Assembly: GCA_947632505.1 (NCBI GenBank)
Contig: CANRPN010000002.1
Location: 1-53,692 of the forward strand
Reading direction: 5' to 3'
Origin: an uncultured Clostridia bacterium
GTDB taxonomy: Bacteria > Bacillota > Clostridia > Christensenellales > Borkfalkiaceae
DNA: 53,692 bases
Below are positions 37,431 through 45,305 of this stretch, piece after piece. Position 1 is the stretch's first letter, and each line of letters starts with the position of its first letter. Below the pieces are notes generated by a model. It worked only from the letters and a program-made list of their open reading frames with translations. It did no database searches and was not told the DNA's origin. The position numbers were made by a program, and so were the translations under genes.

Positions 37431-38084
37431 ATGGACCCTCTGTTTTACCGAAAAATCTTAATAATTGACCCGTCCGCGGAAGCGCTCTGTGATTTTCTCT
37501 CCCGTTGCGGCAGCTTTTGCCGTGCGGTAAAAACCTTCAAAGAGGGAAGAGCCGCCCTGTCCGAGGAGTCTTTCGACCTCGTGATCTGTGAGCTGTCCCT
37601 TGCGGACGGCAACGCGGCCGAACTGTCGGGCGCAGCAATGCCACCCGTCGTCATTTATTCTGCGGAAAATTCGGATGACAGCGTCATGGACGCCCTCTCG
37701 CGCGGAGCCGTAGACTATATTTTCAAGCCCTGCTCGCCCCGCGTGCTGGCGGCGCGGATCGGACACAGACTGCCTCCGCGCACGCAGACCATCCGCTCTC
37801 ACGGCCTCGCCCTCGACATGGGCATGCGGGTCGCCACCTATTGCGGAAAGCCCGTAAAACTCACTTCCTCGGAGTTTCATATTCTATGTTTTTTGATGAC
37901 GCACCCCGGCAAGTTTTTTTCTGCCGACACGATCTATGAAAAGGTATGGAACGCATCGAGTATGCAGACCAGCGTAGTGCGCTTTCACATCTCAAACCTG
38001 AAAAAGACGCTGCTCTCCGTGACGGGACAGAACCTGATCCTCACGGAATTTGGCGCAGGCTATGCCTTTGTTCCCGACAACTGA
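37431..38084 (+). CDS. OmpR-family winged-helix regulator with an atypical receiver domain (Glu54 at the phospho-acceptor position)
   Basis: ILIIDPSAEA, FDLVICELSLADG, DYIFKP; C-terminal wHTH VKLTSSEFHILCFLMTHPGKFFSADTIYEKVW. Confidence 0.88.
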   Translation: MDPLFYRKILIIDPSAEALCDFLSRCGSFCRAVKTFKEGRAALSEESFDLVICELSLADGNAAELSGAAMPPVVIYSAENSDDSVMDALSRGAVDYIFKPCSPRVLAARIGHRLPPRTQTIRSHGLALDMGMRVATYCGKPVKLTSSEFHILCFLMTHPGKFFSADTIYEKVWNASSMQTSVVRFHISNLKKTLLSVTGQNLILTEFGAGYAFVPDN

Positions 38085-38087
38085 ACG

Positions 38088-38118
38088 CGCGCCCGATATG
38101 ATGTCGGGCGTTTTTTAT
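38088..38118 (+). terminator. Rho-independent terminator
   Basis: CGCCCGATATGATGTCGGGCGTTTTTTATT. Confidence 0.8.
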
Positions 38119-38678
38119 TGCAGAGCGCAGCCCGTGAGCTCTGCGATCTTCGCCTTGCTCCAAAAGCTGTTTTCCCAATAGAAATACTCCTCTTTCCGCT
38201 TTTTGAAGATACGGAAGGGCATATCGGTATTGTCATAAATATGACAGACGTCGCAGACCTGCAACAGGGCGGGAATGAGTTTAAGCGAACGAAAATAGCG
38301 CTCCTTGATCTTTTCGGCGGGGACATCGTGCCCGCCCGAGGCAAAGCGCCTCATGACGCGGTGGATGTTGATGTTGACGTCCGAAGTGAGCACATAGATG
38401 CAGCGGATGAAATATCCCTGCTCCTTCGCGCGGCGCAAGAGATTGATGTTGCGGTCCGTAGACAGCACCGTTTCAAATGTAAAATTCTTGCGGAGATCAA
38501 GAACATACTCCCGCATTTCCTCGGCGAGAACGGCTGCCTCCATGTCGGTGCAGCCGGTGGCGCGCTTGATGTCGTCGGCGTTGATATAGGGCTGTAAGAT
38601 CTTCGCCATTTTGGTCACGGTGCTCTTTCCGCTGCCGTTCGGACCCGCAAAGACGATGATCTCAGGTTTCATCTCCAT
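38115..38678 (-). CDS. Zeta-toxin-family kinase
   Basis: FAGPNGSGKSTVTKM Walker A; NADDIKRATGC; FTFETVLST. Confidence 0.85.
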   Translation of the reverse strand: MEMKPEIIVFAGPNGSGKSTVTKMAKILQPYINADDIKRATGCTDMEAAVLAEEMREYVLDLRKNFTFETVLSTDRNINLLRRAKEQGYFIRCIYVLTSDVNINIHRVMRRFASGGHDVPAEKIKERYFRSLKLIPALLQVCDVCHIYDNTDMPFRIFKKRKEEYFYWENSFWSKAKIAELTGCALQ

Positions 38679-38937
38679 AGACGCGCCTCCCGTCGGGATA
38701 CTCGATATAAGAAGCCTTCCGTTCGCGGTCGTATCCCGTTATGGGCAGTCCTTGCTCCTTGCTCGCCGCATTTTCCCTTTTGATCGCTTCATGGAAGCGC
38801 AGCACCAGCTCGTCATCCCCCACGCCGCAAGTGGAATCGAGCTCATTGGGCTTTAACGGCTCGTTCTCCTGCGCAAGGAGCGCCTCGTGAAAACCTTTGA
38901 GAATACTCTTTTTGGCCTCATCGCCTTTTTTGTCCAT
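38662..38937 (-). CDS. Small partner protein (putative antitoxin) overlapping the zeta-like gene
   Basis: 17-bp overlap, same strand; ITGYDRERKASYIEYPDGRRVY. Confidence 0.6.
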   Translation of the reverse strand: MDKKGDEAKKSILKGFHEALLAQENEPLKPNELDSTCGVGDDELVLRFHEAIKRENAASKEQGLPITGYDRERKASYIEYPDGRRVYGDET

Positions 38938-38999
38938 TCACGTTCCCTCTATAAAACATCGGCAACCGCAAAAGTTGCCGATGACTGATCTGCGTCACA

Positions 39000-39248
39000 T
39001 CACACACCGGAACGCTTTTCCCGTTCCTCTTGCTTTTTCTTCAATTCATTCATGGCCTCAACGATCTGCTTCATCGGGACGCGGTCCTTCCAACTGTCGC
39101 CGGTCATTCCGCCCGAAACGCCTTCGAGTTCGGCTTCCGAAAGAACGCCGTCCTCGCGCAGTTTTCCGAGGAGAGCTTCCGCCTCTTCGTCGCTGAGCTC
39201 CGTGCCGCATTGCTGCTTCGCATACGATTTGATTTCTTCGATCGTCAT
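39000..39248 (-). CDS. Candidate GG-leader precursor peptide
   Basis: GVLSEAELEGVSGG|MTGDSWKDRVPMKQIVEAMNELKKKQEEREKRSGV. Confidence 0.75.
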   Translation of the reverse strand: MTIEEIKSYAKQQCGTELSDEEAEALLGKLREDGVLSEAELEGVSGGMTGDSWKDRVPMKQIVEAMNELKKKQEEREKRSGV

Positions 39249-39267
39249 GTTGCTTTCTCCTTCATTG

Positions 39268-39480
39268 TTATCTCGGCTGCTTCAAAAATCTGTCTTCGGG
39301 AAACGAAGGTTCCCATCCGCGGTCCGCACCGCCTGCGACTTCTTTGAGATCGTCGTCGGAGAGCGCACCCGAAACGCGGGCAAATATCTCCTTCGCCTGC
39401 TCTTCGGTGAGCGAAATGCCCTGCTCTTTTGCGTAGGAGAGGATCTCCTCCACGCTCCCCACTTCTTTCAGCTTTCCCAA
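39268..39480 (-). CDS. Candidate GG-leader precursor peptide with a 19-aa core
   Basis: GALSDDDLKEVAGG|ADRGWEPSFPEDRFLKQPR. Confidence 0.75.
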   Translation of the reverse strand: MGKLKEVGSVEEILSYAKEQGISLTEEQAKEIFARVSGALSDDDLKEVAGGADRGWEPSFPEDRFLKQPR

Positions 39481-39520
39481 AGTTTTTTCGGCCGTCTTTT
39501 CCCGCTCCTCTGTCGGAACG

Positions 39521-39730
39521 TCAACGTCTGGACCCGGGATTTTTCGGTTGCACCGGAATGGTGATCGGTCCGCCCATCGAGGGTTTGGACGATTTGGAGC
39601 TTCCTGTGGACGTCAAGACGTCCCCGAGCGTTTTGGTCTCGGACTGGGAGCCGAAACCGCCGGAAACCCCTTCCAGCACCTCGTCATCGAGTTCTTCCAC
39701 TTTGTTCTTGATATCTTTTTCGGTTGCCAT
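39521..39730 (-). CDS. Candidate GG-leader precursor peptide, Ser/Thr/Pro-rich core
   Basis: ELDDEVLEGVSGG|FGSQSETKTLGDVLTSTGSSKSSKPSMGGPITIPVQPKNPGSRR. Confidence 0.75.
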   Translation of the reverse strand: MATEKDIKNKVEELDDEVLEGVSGGFGSQSETKTLGDVLTSTGSSKSSKPSMGGPITIPVQPKNPGSRR

Positions 39731-39824
39731 GATCTTATCTCCTTAAAAATATTTTTTTCTTAAAATCCCGTAAACGCGTCCCTCCGCCGCAGCTGAGGGC
39801 GGCGCATTTCCGAAATCTATTTTT

Positions 39825-39886
39825 ATTATATCATATCGCTCGCGGCATTGCAATCGTTCTGAGGACATTCAAACAAATCCTAACAA
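39825..39886 (-). promoter_or_regulatory. Peptide-operon promoter with upstream motif B
   Basis: TTGCAA(39848-39853)-N17-TATAAT(39825-39830); motif B at 39863-39886, 9 bp upstream of the -35. Confidence 0.8.
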
Positions 39887-39897
39887 CTGCGCTTCCT

Positions 39898-42099
39898 TTA
39901 AGTTTCCGCCGGAGCGTCCGCATCGAGCCGCTGGCGCGCAACGAGTTCGGCAAACTTCCCGTGCTTTGCAATGAGCTCCTCATAGGTGCCGTCCTCGATA
40001 ATGTGCCCGCTTTCAAGATAGATGATCCTGTCGCACTGCTTGATGGTGGAAAGTCTGTGGGCAATGACGACCCGCGTGCATTTCAGCTTTTCAAGCGCAT
40101 CGGAAACTTTCTTTTGCGTGAGGTTGTCAAGCGCGCTCGTCGCCTCGTCGAACATCAAGATCTTCGGCTTGGGTGCAATGGCACGTGCGATCATGAGCCG
40201 CTGCCGTTGTCCGCCCGAAACTCCGCCGCTGCCCTCCGAGATGACGGTGTTCATCCCCATGGGCATTTTGCGGATGTCGTCCGCGATCCCGGAGAGCTCC
40301 GCCGCCTCCCACGCGTCGCTCAGGGTGAGCCACGGTGCGGAAATCGTAATATTCGAGAGAATATCGCCCTGGAAGAGCTTTCCCTCCTGCATGACGGTGC
40401 CGATCCTGCGCCGCAGAGATTTCAAGTCGATGCTGGAAAGGTCCTTTCCGTCATAATACACGGCGCCCTTTTGCGGAGTTTCGAATCCGAGCATGATACG
40501 CATGAGAGTGGATTTTCCGCAGCCCGTCTCTCCGACAAACGCAATGTATTGCCCGGGGCGGATCTTCAAAGACAGATTGTCCACCACGTTCGGCATCGTT
40601 TCGTTGTAGCGGAAAGACACGTTGTTGAGCTCGATGCCGCCCGACAGTCTTGTAATGACCTGCTTGCCCTCCGAGACCTCGGGGACCGTGTCCATAATGG
40701 GCTTCACCATTTCGAGAATGGGCTTGATGTTCGCGATCGTCTGCGTAATCCCCGCAAGGGACATGAATGCGCCCGATACCATGCCGTACGCCGTATTGAA
40801 CGCATAATAATCCGCAACGGATACCTGACTTATGGCCGCCATGTAGTACAGAACAAAGGAGCCGGCCAGCGTTATGATCGTGGTGATGACATTGCCGTAT
40901 GTGAGGATCGACGGTTCGTCATAGGCGGTTTTGATATATTCCGCATAGTGTTTGCCCCACCGCGAAAACATGCGCTTTTCCGCACCCGTCAGTTTGATCT
41001 TCTGCACGCCCGAGATGAGAGCATAGCTCATGCCGCTCTCGTGCGCTTCCAACGCCAGCACTTTGCGGGAAAGCCGCACCCGCACCACAGTGGAGATCGC
41101 GGAAAAGAGGACCATGACGAGGATGATTATCAATGCCGGCACGACCAGCGCGGGTGCAAAGGCAAAGATCTGCGAGATATAAATGAGCGAGAACAGCGAC
41201 GTGAGTCCCGTCACGAGAACAGCGTCCACGAGCATGGAGCAAACCGTGTTGAGCAATTCCACCCTCATGGCAAGGTCGCCCGAGCTGTAATGCTTGAAGA
41301 AATCGGCGGGAAGAGACATGATCCGCGCCATCGACGCTGCCTGCACGGTGATATTCAGCTTGGTTGTGATACGCGCCAAAATGAGGGACTTCACTGCGCC
41401 GATGAGCAGAGAGGACACCGTAACGCAGACCATGAACACGGCAATGGAGAGGAGCAGCTTGATGTCGCCGTTTTCCACCACCATTCCGAAGAGCAGCTGG
41501 TTGAGCTTGGGGGTAAGCAGCCCGACGAGCGTTACGATCAGCGTGGCCGCTACCACCGAAAGGTAGTCTGCCGGAGAGAGGATCCCCGCGATATATTTGA
41601 GAAGCGCGCTCATGCTCAGCTTTTTCAGCGGGAACGTTTTATAAAAGGCGATCGCCTCCTTTTCAAACAGTTCCTCGTTCTTGTGAGAGATCCTTACGCG
41701 CTTGCCCTTTTCCGTATCGAAATAGGAATAGCCTTCGAGGCCGGACGGGATCAGCGCCACGACGGTGCCGTCCGATTTTTTGACGCCGAGCATTGCGCCG
41801 ATCGCATCCTTGTACCAGCCCTTTTCAAGCTCGACCGTTCTGCGCATGATCCCATAGGGACGCATCAAAAATTCGAGCTGTTCATTGACGTCTTTGATCG
41901 TCTCGGGGACATCCCGTGTTTTTACATGATAGAAATTGAGGATCTCATCGATGGCGTTCTTTGCCCTGCTTTTTTCGTCTCCGAGCGCTTCGGAAACGCG
42001 CGAACTCGTCACTGCGTCCGAAATGCCGACAAACGTCTCCTCAAATACCTCTTGGTCGTGCTTTTTTCGCTCTTTGATCTGTTCGTCAAACCAACCCAT
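39898..42099 (-). CDS. NHLP/NHLM-type peptide export ABC transporter permease/ATPase without C39 domain
   Basis: ABC TM domain; YIAFVGETGCGKSTLMRIML; GGVSGGQRQRLMIARAI; soluble N-terminal extension. Confidence 0.9.
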   Translation of the reverse strand: MGWFDEQIKERKKHDQEVFEETFVGISDAVTSSRVSEALGDEKSRAKNAIDEILNFYHVKTRDVPETIKDVNEQLEFLMRPYGIMRRTVELEKGWYKDAIGAMLGVKKSDGTVVALIPSGLEGYSYFDTEKGKRVRISHKNEELFEKEAIAFYKTFPLKKLSMSALLKYIAGILSPADYLSVVAATLIVTLVGLLTPKLNQLLFGMVVENGDIKLLLSIAVFMVCVTVSSLLIGAVKSLILARITTKLNITVQAASMARIMSLPADFFKHYSSGDLAMRVELLNTVCSMLVDAVLVTGLTSLFSLIYISQIFAFAPALVVPALIIILVMVLFSAISTVVRVRLSRKVLALEAHESGMSYALISGVQKIKLTGAEKRMFSRWGKHYAEYIKTAYDEPSILTYGNVITTIITLAGSFVLYYMAAISQVSVADYYAFNTAYGMVSGAFMSLAGITQTIANIKPILEMVKPIMDTVPEVSEGKQVITRLSGGIELNNVSFRYNETMPNVVDNLSLKIRPGQYIAFVGETGCGKSTLMRIMLGFETPQKGAVYYDGKDLSSIDLKSLRRRIGTVMQEGKLFQGDILSNITISAPWLTLSDAWEAAELSGIADDIRKMPMGMNTVISEGSGGVSGGQRQRLMIARAIAPKPKILMFDEATSALDNLTQKKVSDALEKLKCTRVVIAHRLSTIKQCDRIIYLESGHIIEDGTYEELIAKHGKFAELVARQRLDADAPAET

Positions 42100-42111
42100 G
42101 CAAGACCTCCC

Positions 42112-44295
42112 CTATTCGTTGGAAACGAGCTGCGTATAAAAACCGCCCTTGGCGTACAGCTCCTCGTGTGTGCCGCGTTCGACGACCTTGCCGTGATCTA
42201 ACACAATGATCTCATCGCAATCGCGGATGGTCGAGAGCCTGTGCGCCACCACAATGCAGGTAATGCCCCGCTCCTTGATGGATTTGACGACCTCGAACTC
42301 CGTCTTTGCGTCGAGCGCGCTTGTCGCCTCGTCCATAATGATGATGGTGGGGTCCTGCGCAAGCACGCGGGCGATCTCCATGCGCTGCCGCTGTCCGCCT
42401 GAAAAGTCTTTGCCGCCCTCCGTGATGACATAGCTGTATCCGCCCTCGCGCTGCATGATGTCCTCGTGAAGCTGGGCATCCTTTGCCGCGAGAATCATTT
42501 CAAAGTCCTCGATGGAATTGTCCCACATCTTGATATTGTTGCGGATCGTGTCCTCAAACAGGATAATGTCCTGGTCGACAACGGCAAGAGAGCCTGTAAA
42601 AACGCTGCGGTCGATGTCTTTGATCGGTTTTCCGTCGAAAAGGATCTCCCCGCTCCAAGGCTGGTACAGCCCGGAGAGAAGTTTGGTGAGAGTGGATTTT
42701 CCGCAACCGGAGCTACCCACAAACGCCACGCGGCTGCCCGGTTTCAAGGTGAGATCAAACCCTTCGATCAACGGCTCGGCAAGGCGGGAATAGCCAAACG
42801 TCACGTTTTTCATCTCCACCGTTCCCGACAGTTTTCCAAATTCCCCGTCCTCGGCCGATTTGTTTTCGTTTTGATAATTGACATCGGTGGGGTACTCCAT
42901 CACATCCTCCACCCGTTCCATGTCCGTGCGCATTTCCTGGATCGTCTGCCCCGCCGAAATGAGCGTCATCGCGGGCGCCGTAAAGGAGGCGAGGAACCCC
43001 TGGAACGCCATCACCATGCCGATCGCAAACTCGCCCTCCATGGTGAGCCATGCGCCGAGCACAAGCACGGCAATGTTTGCAAACGAGGTGACAAACGTGG
43101 GAATGAGCCCGAGATATTGATTGAGCCTTTCAAAACGGACTTCCTGCGTGTTCACGCTCGCCTGATAGCCCGACCACTTTTCAAAATAACCGTTCTCCGC
43201 GCCGCTCGCCTTGATGGTTTCGATCATTTCAATCCCCGCAACGGTGGCGCCGGCAAGTTTGCCCGCGTCACGCATCTGCACGCGGGTGATGTTGACCCGC
43301 TTTTTGGAGATAATGCGGGACATAAAGACATTCAAAATAATGGACACCAGCCCCACCAGCGTCAAAATCCAGCTGTAACGGATCATTACGACGAGATAAA
43401 AGATCATCATCGCCGTATCGAGAACGAGGGGCGCGAAGGTATTCACCAACGTGTTCGCGATCGTCGCGTTTGCCTTCTGCCGCTGCTGGATGTCGCCCGC
43501 CATGCGCTGGGAGAAAAATTCCATCGGCATGCGGAGGATCTTCCACATATAGGTAGAGTCTCCCACCGAGGCAAGTTTTGCCTCGATCCGCCACATCGTG
43601 TAGGCTTCGATGTAGGCGACGATCACCTGGATCACGGAGACGATCGCAAGCAGGCCGAAAAAGGGATAAAACCAATCCGGATTGTCCTGCGTGAGAATGC
43701 GGTCGAGAAACACGCGGGAGAACACGGGCTGAATGATGCCGAAGAGGGAAGTAACGAGCGTGATGAGCACGATGAACGTCACCACGCCCGCCGCGCCGAC
43801 AAGACGCTTCTTCGCGAATGAAAGGACGCTCTTGGGTTTTCCGCCCGGCACAAAGTCCTCGGTCGGCTCAAACATCAGACAGATACCCGTAAAGCTGCTG
43901 TCGAACGTCTCCATCGAAACGGTGTAATTCCCCTTTGCGGGGTCGTTGATCACCGCCTTGTTTCCCTTGAATCCGCACAAAACGACAAAGTGGTTGAAAT
44001 CCCAATGGATGATGCAGGGGAAGATCCCCTTCTCTTTGAGCTGCTCCGGTTCGAATTTATATCCCTTTGCCTGAAAACCGTAGCTGCGCGCCGCTTTGAG
44101 GAGATTTCTTGCATTTGACCCATCGCGGGAGACGCCGCAGTCGGCGCGGACCTGTTCGAGCGGGATCCATTTGCCGTAATAGGCGAGGATCATATCGAGC
44201 GAAGCGGCGCCGCATTCGAGCGCCTCCATCTGCATGACGACGGGAACTTTGGCCACTCCCTTTTTGATGGGCTTGATCGGTTTCTTCTTCCTCAT
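42112..44295 (-). CDS. Peptidase-containing (C39) ABC transporter, NHLM-type
   Basis: MQMEALECGAASLDMILAYYGKW (Cys), WDFNHFVVLCGF (His), INDPAKGNY (Asp); ABC ATPase GSSGCGKSTLTKLL. Confidence 0.95.
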   Translation of the reverse strand: MRKKKPIKPIKKGVAKVPVVMQMEALECGAASLDMILAYYGKWIPLEQVRADCGVSRDGSNARNLLKAARSYGFQAKGYKFEPEQLKEKGIFPCIIHWDFNHFVVLCGFKGNKAVINDPAKGNYTVSMETFDSSFTGICLMFEPTEDFVPGGKPKSVLSFAKKRLVGAAGVVTFIVLITLVTSLFGIIQPVFSRVFLDRILTQDNPDWFYPFFGLLAIVSVIQVIVAYIEAYTMWRIEAKLASVGDSTYMWKILRMPMEFFSQRMAGDIQQRQKANATIANTLVNTFAPLVLDTAMMIFYLVVMIRYSWILTLVGLVSIILNVFMSRIISKKRVNITRVQMRDAGKLAGATVAGIEMIETIKASGAENGYFEKWSGYQASVNTQEVRFERLNQYLGLIPTFVTSFANIAVLVLGAWLTMEGEFAIGMVMAFQGFLASFTAPAMTLISAGQTIQEMRTDMERVEDVMEYPTDVNYQNENKSAEDGEFGKLSGTVEMKNVTFGYSRLAEPLIEGFDLTLKPGSRVAFVGSSGCGKSTLTKLLSGLYQPWSGEILFDGKPIKDIDRSVFTGSLAVVDQDIILFEDTIRNNIKMWDNSIEDFEMILAAKDAQLHEDIMQREGGYSYVITEGGKDFSGGQRQRMEIARVLAQDPTIIIMDEATSALDAKTEFEVVKSIKERGITCIVVAHRLSTIRDCDEIIVLDHGKVVERGTHEELYAKGGFYTQLVSNE

Positions 44296-44305
44296 GCCTT
44301 TTCCC

Positions 44306-44779
44306 TCAGTTGAACAGGAACGAGATCGGCGAAACGCTGTCCGTCACGATCACGCCCCCGTAAACACCTTCCGCGAGCTCGGCATCCAGGGAAACGGAAT
44401 ACACCCACTCCCCCACCGTGAGGCCGCCGACACGCAGCATATAGGCGGTAAATTGATTGCCTACGGCGATCGGTTCCCGCGCGATCGTTGTTACACGGTA
44501 CTCCCCGTCGCCGATACGGACAGGATCGCCCGACATGATCTTTTGAACGTCAGACTCCCGCACATAGCAAATGACTTTCCCCTCTTCGGAGACGACAACC
44601 GCGTTCACCTTGGTTTCGAGCTTGCCGACGACCGCCCATACGATCAGTCCCGCCAGCAAGATCAAAACCGCCGCGAGAACGATCCAGATCCCCGGGTTTG
44701 TCACCCGGATATAGTCGTTTAACTGTTCGGGAGATGAGACCCGATCGATGCTCTTTTTTCTGAAAATAGGATTCTCCAT
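44306..44779 (-). CDS. HlyD-like NHLM secretion (membrane-fusion) protein, short
   Basis: RKKSIDRVSSPEQLNDYIRVTNPGIWIVLAAVLILLAGLIVWAVVGKLETKVNAVV. Confidence 0.85.
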   Translation of the reverse strand: MENPIFRKKSIDRVSSPEQLNDYIRVTNPGIWIVLAAVLILLAGLIVWAVVGKLETKVNAVVVSEEGKVICYVRESDVQKIMSGDPVRIGDGEYRVTTIAREPIAVGNQFTAYMLRVGGLTVGEWVYSVSLDAELAEGVYGGVIVTDSVSPISFLFN

Positions 44780-44808
44780 ACCGTTCCTCGTTCCTTCTGC
44801 GATCGCCG

Positions 44809-44883
44809 TCAGATGTTTTCGGTGATCTTCAAAATGTTTTGGCCGTCTTTATATTCGTATGCAGCGAGCGTCAATTCCTTCAT
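44809..44883 (-). pseudogene. 24-codon ORF resembling the N-terminus of an RsbW-like anti-sigma factor (possible remnant)
   Basis: MKELTLAAYEYKDGQNILKITENI*; located where a kinase would follow the STAS gene. Confidence 0.4.
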
Positions 44884-44925
44884 TTTTCACTTCCGCCGCC
44901 CCATAGCGAGCAGTTGCGGCACCGT

Positions 44926-45237
44926 CTATTCGATCGTGAGGATCTCGGAAAATCCCGTGATCTCGAACACTTCCATGATCGTCTCATTCACATGCCGGAT
45001 CACCATCGTTCCCTGACGGTTCATCACTTTTTGCGCCGCAAGGAGCACGCGAAGTCCCGCGGAAGAGAGATATTCGAGCTCCGAAAAGTCAAAACGCAGC
45101 GAAGTGACGCCGTCAATGCTCCGTTTGAGTTCCGCCTCCAACTGCGGCGCCGTCGTCGTATCCAAACGGCCGGCCACTGCAAGCTCCAACTCGGTCCCCT
45201 GCTCTGTTTTATTGATCGTCATATTTCCATCCTCCAA
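44926..45237 (-). CDS. STAS-domain anti-sigma-factor antagonist
   Basis: LELAVAGRLDTTTAPQLEAEL; FDFSELEYLSSAGLRVLLAAQKV. Confidence 0.92.
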   Translation of the reverse strand: MEDGNMTINKTEQGTELELAVAGRLDTTTAPQLEAELKRSIDGVTSLRFDFSELEYLSSAGLRVLLAAQKVMNRQGTMVIRHVNETIMEVFEITGFSEILTIE

Positions 45238-45266
45238 AAAAGTTTCTCTTTTCTGTTATTTCATTT

Positions 45267-45295
45267 ATTATATCACGGGATTTCTCGGTTGTCAA
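45267..45295 (-). promoter_or_regulatory. Consensus SigA promoter upstream of the STAS gene
   Basis: TTGACA-N17-TATAAT on the minus strand. Confidence 0.75.
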
Positions 45296-45305
45296 ATCCG
45301 TCTTG

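Noticed and set aside
38662-38937. Fifth peptide precursor
   Set aside because: No double-glycine leader motif; overlap with the zeta-like gene fits a partner or antitoxin better.
39961-42201. 746-aa plus-strand ORF opposite the ABC exporter
   Set aside because: Shadow ORF; Walker A and signature motifs are on the minus strand.
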